Source of the DNA: Duganella lactea
GTDB taxonomy: Bacteria; Pseudomonadota; Gammaproteobacteria; Burkholderiales; Burkholderiaceae_D
Assembly (NCBI RefSeq): GCF_009857505.1
Contig: NZ_WWCP01000020.1
Location: 30,380 to 94,379 of the forward strand
DNA: 64,000 nt
Direction: 5' to 3'
Part shown: piece by piece, positions 55,901 through 64,000 of the stretch
Layout of the letters: each line of letters starts with the position of its first letter
Numbering within the stretch: the stretch's first letter is position 1
The notes under the pieces: model-generated
The model's input: the letters and a program-made list of their open reading frames with translations, nothing else
Database searches by the model: none
What the model was told of the DNA's origin: nothing
Translations under genes and position numbers: made by a program

Positions 55901-57409
55901 TCATGCCGCCAGCGCCGGCATCTCCTGGCTCAGACGTTCCAGCAGACGGTCGCACTGGAACACGCTCAGCGTGCGGCGCGCGTCGCCTTCGCCGATGTCG
56001 ATCACCTCGTCCATCTCGCTGCGCGGATCGCCTTGCGCGCTGGCGTTGCGCATCATTTTCGGCGCGCCGTAGCGCTTGCTGTCCTCGATGGTCATGATGT
56101 TTTCCACCGCATCGACCATCAGGCCGTAGCATTCGCCGTCGCGTTCGACCACCAGCATCTTGGCCTGGCTGCTGTCGGCCAGTGGCGCCATGCCGTACAG
56201 GCCGCGCAGGTCGATCACGGTAACCATCTGCTGGCGCAGGTTCAGCATGCCGCGCATGAAGCCGGGCAGGCCGGGCGGACGGGTGAGGTCACCAGCGCTG
56301 AAGTCGATGATCTCGCGCACCTGCGTAATGCCCACCGCGTAACTGTGCTCCAGCGTGAAGCTGATGTAGACCTGACGCTGGCTGCGGCGCGCCTCGCGCC
56401 GTTCGTTGCTGGCGATTAGCTCGGCGTCCTTCGGATACAGCGCGGCGTGGCCGTTGCGCATTTCCTTGATTTCGGCGCTGGAGAAGATCTGCTGGTGATC
56501 GAGGAGGAAAATATCGCCCAGCTCCGGCTTCGACAGGCAGCCGCCGAACATGCCGGCGCGCGCCTTGCTGAGCATGGGAATCGGCATCACTTCCTCACCG
56601 TAGAAATTAACGATGTTGTCGACCGAGTCGACCAGGAAGCCAATGGTGGCGTCGTCGATGCGGGCGACGATGATCCGCTGTTCCGGCCCGGCCACGCGCT
56701 CGCCGCTGCCGGCGTTCAGCAAGGTGGCGAAGTCGACCACCGCGACCGGCGCGCCGCGGAAGTTGATGCGTCCCAGGCACAGCGCGCTGTTCAGCACCGA
56801 CGTCTGTAATTCCGGCACCCGGATAATCTCTTGAATCGCCCCCATCTCGAACGCCAGCGACGCGGTGCCGACGCGGAAGCTGACGCACTGGCGGCGTTCG
56901 CCATGGCGGCGCCGGGTCTGCTGATCGACGCACTGTACCGCCAGCACCTGCGGCACGTTTTCGATATGGATCAGCGCCTCGGGATCGAGCACCTGCACCA
57001 GCCGCGCGCCCTGGTCGAGCAGGATGGTGCCGGCCACCACGCCGCGCTGGGCGCCCTCGGCATAGCCCAGCTTGCTGCGCTGCTCGGGCCGCACGCGCAG
57101 GATCTCGCCGGTGGCGTCGAACAGCATGCCGACCAGCACGCCCTGATAGTCCAGAATCGCGATCTTGTCGGTCGGCAGCGCGCCGCGCGCGCCGGCGTCG
57201 AACACGCGGCTAAGGTTGACCACCGGAATCACGCTGCCGCGCAACGTGAACACGCCCTCCAGAAACTTGGGCGACAACGGCAGCGCCGTCACCTTGTCGG
57301 GATAATTGACCACCTCGCGGAAGCAGCTGGCGGGCAGGGCGTATTCATTGTCGCCCAACACGAACGAGCCAAACAGCACGGTGCAGGAGTCGGCGGTGGC
57401 ATCAGGCAT
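55901..57409 (-). CDS. Chemotaxis coupling protein with three CheW domains
   Basis: 502 residues from ATG 57409, made of three CheW-like domains at about 10-155, 180-325 and 355-490. Each carries the CheW pattern: an ALP/GITQ-type start, then GVFTLRGSVIPVVNLS, GRINFRGAPVAVVDFA and GMLNLRQQMVTVIDLRG. Single-domain CheW links receptors to CheA; multi-CheW fusions are much rarer and may organise larger arrays. It is last in the mcp-cheR-cheD operon and its start overlaps cheD by 8 bp. No CheA is present in the window. Confidence 0.92.
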   Translation of the reverse strand: MPDATADSCTVLFGSFVLGDNEYALPASCFREVVNYPDKVTALPLSPKFLEGVFTLRGSVIPVVNLSRVFDAGARGALPTDKIAILDYQGVLVGMLFDATGEILRVRPEQRSKLGYAEGAQRGVVAGTILLDQGARLVQVLDPEALIHIENVPQVLAVQCVDQQTRRRHGERRQCVSFRVGTASLAFEMGAIQEIIRVPELQTSVLNSALCLGRINFRGAPVAVVDFATLLNAGSGERVAGPEQRIIVARIDDATIGFLVDSVDNIVNFYGEEVMPIPMLSKARAGMFGGCLSKPELGDIFLLDHQQIFSSAEIKEMRNGHAALYPKDAELIASNERREARRSQRQVYISFTLEHSYAVGITQVREIIDFSAGDLTRPPGLPGFMRGMLNLRQQMVTVIDLRGLYGMAPLADSSQAKMLVVERDGECYGLMVDAVENIMTIEDSKRYGAPKMMRNASAQGDPRSEMDEVIDIGEGDARRTLSVFQCDRLLERLSQEMPALAA

Positions 57410-57956
57410 AAGTGGTTCCCGCGTAAGATGTGGCGATTTCATGCACCGCAAAGGTGCCGGTGGCGCAATCGATGGTCATGGTGCGACCGCATTTGCCGCC
57501 GACGCGGCAATACGTCACGTTCAGGCCGAACTTGCGCAGATGCTTGCGCGCCGCCTCGGTATTCAGTTGGCCGATCTTCAGCCGGCTGGAGCAGCCGTTC
57601 AGCATGGTGGCGCCGCCGGCGATGATGACCTCGATCTCGCCGCGGTCTTCCTCGTTGGCGCCGATCAGGCGCAGCAGCGATGGCACGGCCTGGCTGACAT
57701 AGCGCGCGCCGAAATTGTCCGCCAGTTGCGCGCATTCCGGCAGCAAGCAGTGGGCCAGCGCGTAACGGCCGCGTTTTTTCCAGATCAGGCCGATGCCGAC
57801 GCAAGAGCCGAGCAGGGCGCACAACTGGTCGGTGCGGGCGCCGGCTTTCAGCTCGCCCATGGCCACCTGCAGCGGCGCGCGCGGGCCGTCCGCTGGCGCG
57901 GCGTGCGCCGTCCGCGGCACCGACAGTGCCGGGGGAATGTCGAAGAGTACTTGCAT
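57402..57956 (-). CDS. cheD: CheD-like chemoreceptor glutamine deamidase
   Basis: 184 residues. The catalytic Cys and His, C52 (LLGSCVGIG) and H69 (ALAHCLLP), keep the 17-residue spacing of Thermotoga CheD. The position of the conserved Thr six residues before the Cys is C46 here. The later segments IIAGGATMLNG and IGQLNTEAARKHLRKFGL are CheD-typical. It would deamidate glutamines on the receptor or bind it. It lies 9 bp after cheR. Confidence 0.88.
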   Translation of the reverse strand: MQVLFDIPPALSVPRTAHAAPADGPRAPLQVAMGELKAGARTDQLCALLGSCVGIGLIWKKRGRYALAHCLLPECAQLADNFGARYVSQAVPSLLRLIGANEEDRGEIEVIIAGGATMLNGCSSRLKIGQLNTEAARKHLRKFGLNVTYCRVGGKCGRTMTIDCATGTFAVHEIATSYAGTTYA

Positions 57957-57965
57957 GGTGACCGC

Positions 57966-58781
57966 CTATTTCAATCGATATATCATCGGCCGGTCGAACT
58001 GATAGGCGGTGTTGAGGCCAGAGATCGATTCGGATTCCCCCACGATCATGACAGCGCGGGGTGCCATGCTCGGGCACGCTTGATGCAGTATCGTCTGCTG
58101 CTGCTCCTGATCGAAATAGATCAGCACATTGCGCAGGAATACCAGATCAAACTGCCGGGCTGGGCTTAACGGAGTCAGCAGGTTATGTTGGGCCAACTCC
58201 ACGTTTTTCTTCAATGCATCGACGACCCGCAGGCCGTTGCCGCTGGCGCGGAAATACTTTTTCACCCAGTCAGGATGGCTGCTCTGGATGCGTTCAACCG
58301 AACGGCCGGTGTACTGGCCGTCGCGCGCCAGCGCCAGAATCTGCCGGGAAATATCGGTCGCGTGGATCTGGTAGCTGAAGCCGGGATGGGCCGCCGCAAA
58401 TTCCTCGCACAGCACCGCCATCGAATACAGTTCCTCGCCGCTGGAGGCCGCCGCTGACCAGACCTTCAGGCGCTGGCCCGGATGCGCCTGCCACCATTGC
58501 GGCAGGAATTCCTGTTCCACGTAGTCCCATACCTGCGGCGTGCGGAAAAACAGCGTGTCGTTGGTGGTGACCAGATCGATAAAGTGCGGAATTTCCGCGC
58601 GGTCCTGTTCCACCTTGTCGAGGTAGGCCTGGTAGCCGCTCAGGTTGAGCGCCTGCACGCGCGGGCGCAGGCGCCGCTCCAGCAGCACACTCTTGCGTTC
58701 GGTCATGGCGATGCCGGTGTGCTTGCGCACCAGCGCGATCAGGGCCGATAACGTCGCGGGAGTAAAACCGCCGGTTTCCAT
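57966..58781 (-). CDS. cheR: Chemotaxis protein methyltransferase CheR
   Basis: 271 residues. The N-terminal helical domain (1-~75) is followed by the methyltransferase fold: TTNDTLFFR, SAASSGEELYSMA (SAM-binding), IHATDISRQILALA, and DLVFLRNVLIYFD. It adds methyl groups from SAM to receptor glutamates. Two bases separate it from the receptor gene upstream, implying tight co-translation. Confidence 0.94.
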   Translation of the reverse strand: METGGFTPATLSALIALVRKHTGIAMTERKSVLLERRLRPRVQALNLSGYQAYLDKVEQDRAEIPHFIDLVTTNDTLFFRTPQVWDYVEQEFLPQWWQAHPGQRLKVWSAAASSGEELYSMAVLCEEFAAAHPGFSYQIHATDISRQILALARDGQYTGRSVERIQSSHPDWVKKYFRASGNGLRVVDALKKNVELAQHNLLTPLSPARQFDLVFLRNVLIYFDQEQQQTILHQACPSMAPRAVMIVGESESISGLNTAYQFDRPMIYRLK

Positions 58782-58783
58782 GG

Positions 58784-60481
58784 TCAGACCGTGAAGCCGG
58801 AGACCGTTTTGTTCAAGTCGCCCGCACGCTGGTTCAAGCCTTCCGTCGAGCGGGCGATACTGTCGCAGGCGGCGGCCGATTTCTCGGCCTCCTCGGCGAT
58901 ATACTGCACGGCGGTACTGACTTCGCGCGCGGTCAGCAGTTGCTCGTTGGTGGCCTTGGAAATATCCGAAATGGCCTCGGTGGTGCGGACCACGCCGGCC
59001 AGGATCTTGTCGAACGCATCGCTGGCCTGGCGGGAAATCTCACTGCCGGCGGACACCCGCTTGACCGATTCGTTAATCAGCTTGGAAATCTCCTTGGTGG
59101 CCTGCGACGAGCGTTCGGCCAGCTTGCGCACCTCGTCGGCGACGACCGAGAAGCCCAGACCGTGCTCGCCGGCACGGGCCGCCTCGATGGCGGCATTGAA
59201 CGCCAGCATATTGGTCTGGTTGGCGATATCGCTGATGACCTTGACGATTTCGCCGATGTCCTCCGACGAGCGGTTGATCAGGTCCATCGCCTCGATCGAC
59301 TTGGCCACCGCCTTGGCGCCCACTTCGGCCTCGTGCTGGGCCGACTTGGCCATGGCGTCGGCGTCCGAGGTGTTGCCGGCGATGGTGTTGATCGAGCTGG
59401 TCAGGCCGTCGATCGAAGCGTTCATCTGCTCCACGGTGGCGCCCAGCGCCTGTGTGCCGACCGCCACGCCGTTGCTCCGTTCGGCGATGGTGGTGGAGGC
59501 GTCGGCCAGGCCGCTGGCGGACATCACCACATCGCTGATCACCTTGCGCAGGTCGGCGATCATCTTGCGGATGCCATCGGCCAGCTTGTCCAGCGGCTCG
59601 TCGCCGTCGACGATGACCTTGCTGGTCAGATCGCCATTGGCGGCGTGCTCGACCGAATCCAGCAGGCGGGCGATTTTTTCACCGTCGGCCTGGGCCTTGG
59701 CGGCCACCGATTCCTCCAACTGCACCTGTGCGGTAATGTCGCTTGCGTATTTTACTATCTTATACGGATTGCCATTTAAATCCAGAATCGGATTATAAGT
59801 GGCCTGAATCCATACCGTTTTTTTATTATTGCCAACTCGCTTATAACGGCCACCGTCAAATTCGCCGCGATTCAATTTTTGCCAGAAGCGTTTATAGTCC
59901 GCGCTGGACGCGTAATCCGGCTCGCAGAACATGCGATGATGTTCCCCCTTGATATCATCAAGATAATAACCCATGACTTCAAGGAAATTCTCATTAGCAT
60001 CCAGCACATGGCCTTGCATGTCGAACTCGATCACCGCCTGCGCCTTGCCAATGGCGCTGACCTTGCCTTCGTACTCGGCATTGCGCATGCGGTTGGCGGT
60101 GATGTCGGTGGCGAACTTGATCACCTTGTACGGCTTGCCGGTGGCGTCCATGATCGGATTGTAGGAGGCATTAATCCAGATTTCGCGGCCCCCCTTGGCC
60201 AGACGCTTGTATTCACCCTGGTCATATTCGCCGGCGGCCAGTCGCGCCCAAAAATGCCGGTAGGCGGGAGAGGCGCTGAATTCGGGTTCGCAGAACATGG
60301 CGTGATGCTGGCCCTGGACTTCCGCCAGCGTGTAGCCGACCGCGCGCAGGAAATTTTCGTTAGCGTGCAAAATCTTGCCGTCCAGGTCAAATTCGATGAC
60401 AGCCTGAACACGGTTCAGCGCCGCATTGATGGCTTGCAATTCGAAATCTTGAGTCTGGATAACCTGGCTCGGTGCGTTCAT
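58784..60481 (-). CDS. Soluble PAS-PAS methyl-accepting chemotaxis protein (BdlA-like)
   Basis: 565 residues without membrane helices. Two similar PAS domains (about 20-130 and 140-255) carry paired motifs ([12 protein letters not shown] / [19 protein letters not shown] / MFCEPDY), the layout of Pseudomonas BdlA. A HAMP-like linker and a signalling hairpin follow, with tip [20 protein letters not shown]. There is no C-terminal CheR/CheD tether pentapeptide. The ATG at 60481 has AGGGA six bases before it; a TTG at 60496 is less likely. It heads the operon with cheR, cheD and triple-CheW. Confidence 0.92.
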   Translation of the reverse strand: MNAPSQVIQTQDFELQAINAALNRVQAVIEFDLDGKILHANENFLRAVGYTLAEVQGQHHAMFCEPEFSASPAYRHFWARLAAGEYDQGEYKRLAKGGREIWINASYNPIMDATGKPYKVIKFATDITANRMRNAEYEGKVSAIGKAQAVIEFDMQGHVLDANENFLEVMGYYLDDIKGEHHRMFCEPDYASSADYKRFWQKLNRGEFDGGRYKRVGNNKKTVWIQATYNPILDLNGNPYKIVKYASDITAQVQLEESVAAKAQADGEKIARLLDSVEHAANGDLTSKVIVDGDEPLDKLADGIRKMIADLRKVISDVVMSASGLADASTTIAERSNGVAVGTQALGATVEQMNASIDGLTSSINTIAGNTSDADAMAKSAQHEAEVGAKAVAKSIEAMDLINRSSEDIGEIVKVISDIANQTNMLAFNAAIEAARAGEHGLGFSVVADEVRKLAERSSQATKEISKLINESVKRVSAGSEISRQASDAFDKILAGVVRTTEAISDISKATNEQLLTAREVSTAVQYIAEEAEKSAAACDSIARSTEGLNQRAGDLNKTVSGFTV

Positions 60482-60816
60482 GGAAGTCCCTGTCAAAACA
60501 TTAATTAAGTAATGGCTAAATATCAGGTGTGATATTTAGTGAGAATTAAGGGATATTCGGGGGCGGGGAATATAGGCGCTGCTTTATTTAATTATTTCTG
60601 CTATTTAATTTCGAAGCAAGCTGCGCTTCGTATGCTTTGGCCGATTGTACGTTTGAAACAACATGCATTTCGACGTATTCTCGGCATTACAAAGCGCCAC
60701 CGCCGCCAGCAAAAGCCGCGCTATCGTCCTGGACAATCAAATAAAAAAAGACGGTCGTTCTTTTGTGCGGTATAGTAAAGCGCTGGCCACCAACCAAAAA
60801 ATGATAAGGAAGAGAC
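60482..60816. other. 335-bp AT-rich divergent intergenic region with an inverted repeat
   Basis: No gene is seen. A perfect 10-bp inverted repeat CTAAATATCA/TGATATTTAG lies at 60516-60539, about 35 bp before the MCP start, where it could control the chemosensory operon. A shorter IR CGAAGC/GCTTCG is near 60612-60630. TATAGT at 60771-60776 may be the -10 of the downstream fad-type gene, just after ACGGTCGTTC, which looks like half of a TetR-type operator. AT content is clearly above that of the flanking genes. Confidence 0.55.
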
Positions 60817-62898
<2,082 letters not shown>

Positions 62899-62908
62899 AA
62901 CCGGTGTT

Positions 62909-62932
62909 AAAACCCCGGTGTCAGGTCTGACA
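62909..62932. repeat. REP-like element upstream of the RAYT gene
   Basis: The segment (core CCCCGGTGTCAGGTCTGACA) is the exact reverse complement over 23 bp of 35642-35664, 27 kb away. It lies 11 bp after the fad-type gene and 85 bp before the RAYT start. An additional inverted pair ACCGGTGTT (62900-62908) and AACACCGGT (62981-62989) encloses it. Confidence 0.8.
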
Positions 62933-63017
62933 TTCGCACACGGCCTCTTCAGTAAGTCGTTGATTGTGCTGATGTCGATCAACACCGGTGCCCGTCGTTG
63001 GCGTAGGGTCGGTTGTT

Positions 63018-64000
63018 ATGAATCGACCTCTACGACTTCAGTTCGCCGGCGCCGTGTATCACGTGACCTCGCGCGGCGACCGGCAACAGCTCATTTTCCA
63101 CGATGACAAAGACCGTTATGCGTGGCTGGATATGCTCGCCCAGGTGTGCGCTCGCTTTAATTTCACGGTGCACAGTTTTTGCCTGATGGGCAATCACTAT
63201 CACTTGCTGATCGAAACCGGCGATGCGAATTTGGCGACCGGGATGCGGCAGTTGAATGGTCAATATTCGCGCTATTTCAACCGGCGTCACCAGCGTGCGG
63301 GCCACGTCTTCCAGGGACGCTATGTCGCCATTCTGGTGCAGAAGGAAAGTCATCTGCGCGAGCTGGCGCGCTATGTCGTGCTGAATCCGCTACGCGCCAA
63401 CATGGTGAGCAGGCTGGAGGCCTGGCCATGGAGCAGCTATGCTTTGATGATACAGCCTGTTGCGCCGCCATCCTGGCTGCGGATCGACTGGATACTGGGC
63501 CAGTTCGGCACCAATCGCGCCAATGCCATTGCCGCCTACCTGCAATTCGTCGCTGCGGGTCGTGGACTGGCCAGTCCGATCGAAAGCGTGCGGCATCAGT
63601 TATTGCTGGGGGACGACGACTTTGTCGCGCGCCATCGCACCGCCTTGCCTTCAGCGCTTCCCGGCGAAGTGAAACGCGAACAGCGCCGCTCAATGGCGCT
63701 GTCGCTCGCCGAATACCAGGCAAAATTCGCCGATCGCGACCAGGCAATCGCCGCCGCCTATTTCTCAACCGCCTACACCATGGCGGCGATCGCACAGCAT
63801 TTCCAGGTGCATTATCGCACCGTCAGCCGGATCGTCCAGCGGATGGCGCCCCAACAGTCGGGTTCGTGTGCGATTGTCAGACCTCGTATATTGAATCTAC
63901 CGCGCCATCGCCGGATAATGTGGAGGTGGCAACGGTCAGGCAGGGTGACGCCGACCAGACTTTGGGTAGTTGAACCCGTGTGTCAGATAGGCGCCCTTGT
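63018..64000 (+). CDS. REP-associated tyrosine transposase (RAYT), 3' end beyond window
   Basis: At least 327 residues from ATG 63018 with AGGG upstream; the frame has no stop before the window end. The Y1/IS200-like HUH motif is H60-Y-H62 in MGNHYHLLIE, preceded by YHVTSRGDR, and the catalytic Tyr is probably Y119 in LARYVVLNPLRANMV. YSRYFNRRHQRAGHVFQGRY is the RAYT signature. A C-terminal helix-turn-helix (AAIAQHFQVHYRTVSRIV) lies at about 260-278. RAYTs are thought to move or maintain REP sequences and are usually single-copy and vertically kept. The stretch after about residue 285 crosses REP-like bases and may not be part of the original domain. Confidence 0.87.
   Translation, partial: MNRPLRLQFAGAVYHVTSRGDRQQLIFHDDKDRYAWLDMLAQVCARFNFTVHSFCLMGNHYHLLIETGDANLATGMRQLNGQYSRYFNRRHQRAGHVFQGRYVAILVQKESHLRELARYVVLNPLRANMVSRLEAWPWSSYALMIQPVAPPSWLRIDWILGQFGTNRANAIAAYLQFVAAGRGLASPIESVRHQLLLGDDDFVARHRTALPSALPGEVKREQRRSMALSLAEYQAKFADRDQAIAAAYFSTAYTMAAIAQHFQVHYRTVSRIVQRMAPQQSGSCAIVRPRILNLPRHRRIMWRWQRSGRVTPTRLWVVEPVCQIGAL
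63973..63988. repeat. Degenerate REP-like copy at the 3' side of the RAYT gene
   Basis: AACCCGTGTGTCAGAT resembles the start of the element at 62911 (13 of 16 positions, same orientation). A further TGTCAGACCT half-copy occurs at 63875-63884. Both lie in the open frame of the RAYT gene, so the 3' part of the gene runs through REP-like sequence. Confidence 0.5.

Noticed and set aside
60482..60560. Sigma-28 flagellar promoter before the MCP gene
   Set aside because: TAAA and GCCATTAC occur, but the spacing is 18 instead of about 15 bp and the -10 is imperfect.
63179..63973. 264-codon frame overlapping the RAYT gene
   Set aside because: Different frame from the one carrying the HUH motif and catalytic Tyr; no domain similarity.

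Overview
The window reads as a chromosomal segment of a GC-rich betaproteobacterium, most likely Oxalobacteraceae (Duganella/Massilia/Janthinobacterium type). This is inferred from several features: the order tRNA-Leu, tig, clpP, clpX, lon, hupB, tRNAs, ppiD; hopanoid genes hpnC/D/E; a single-chain serine dehydratase; and strong G/C third-position bias, which also produces many long antisense shadow frames. The species cannot be named from sequence alone. No phage, integron, CRISPR array or complete insertion sequence was seen. The mobile-related content is one REP-associated tyrosine transposase (RAYT) gene at the right edge with matching REP-like palindromes.

Layout. 0-6.3 kb: the tail of a probable zinc metalloprotease; an ammonium transporter behind a sigma-54 promoter with NtrC-type sites; an XRE-cupin regulator divergent from a threonine/serine catabolic operon (kbl, SDR-type tdh, sdaA). 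6.3-15.4 kb: a GGDEF-EAL protein, thrC-moeA-moaD, a small membrane protein, a flavoprotein, and a DUF1700/DUF2807 pair. 15.4-19.4 kb: squalene/hopanoid genes hpnC, hpnD and hpnE, split by an EexN-like lipoprotein and a coiled-coil ORF. 19.5-23.8 kb: an RND efflux pair with a clear promoter. 23.9-33.2 kb: the proteostasis block (tig, clpP, clpX, lon, hupB, ppiD) with four tRNAs and strong terminators.

33.2-43.8 kb: mnmH-tesA, whose divergent neighbour is a lone YbbA-type ATPase with overlapping start codons; nnr; a 5-oxoprolinase; a 46-residue membrane protein; a TraB/GumN protein; and a receiver-TPR protein whose phosphorylation site is Glu. 43.8-55.9 kb: purL, an AlkD-like protein, two tandem parvulins, bolA, yciB, msrB, selO (start codon unclear), an acyl-CoA ligase and DUF4197. 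55.9-60.5 kb: a compact chemosensory operon (PAS-PAS-MCP, CheR, CheD, a triple-CheW protein) without CheA or CheY. 60.8-64.0 kb: a FadB/FadJ-type beta-oxidation enzyme, then the RAYT gene, still open at the window end.

Functional themes are nitrogen and amino-acid use (amtB, kbl-tdh-sdaA, thrC, oxoprolinase), envelope lipids and efflux (hpnCDE, RND), protein quality control (tig, clpXP, lon, ppiD, parvulins, msrB), and signalling (c-di-GMP enzyme, receiver-TPR, chemosensory cluster). The most unusual items are the RAYT/REP pair, two hairpin elements related by compensatory base changes, the chemosensory operon with a variant CheD, the Glu-type receiver, and selO with no usable ATG near its conserved start.
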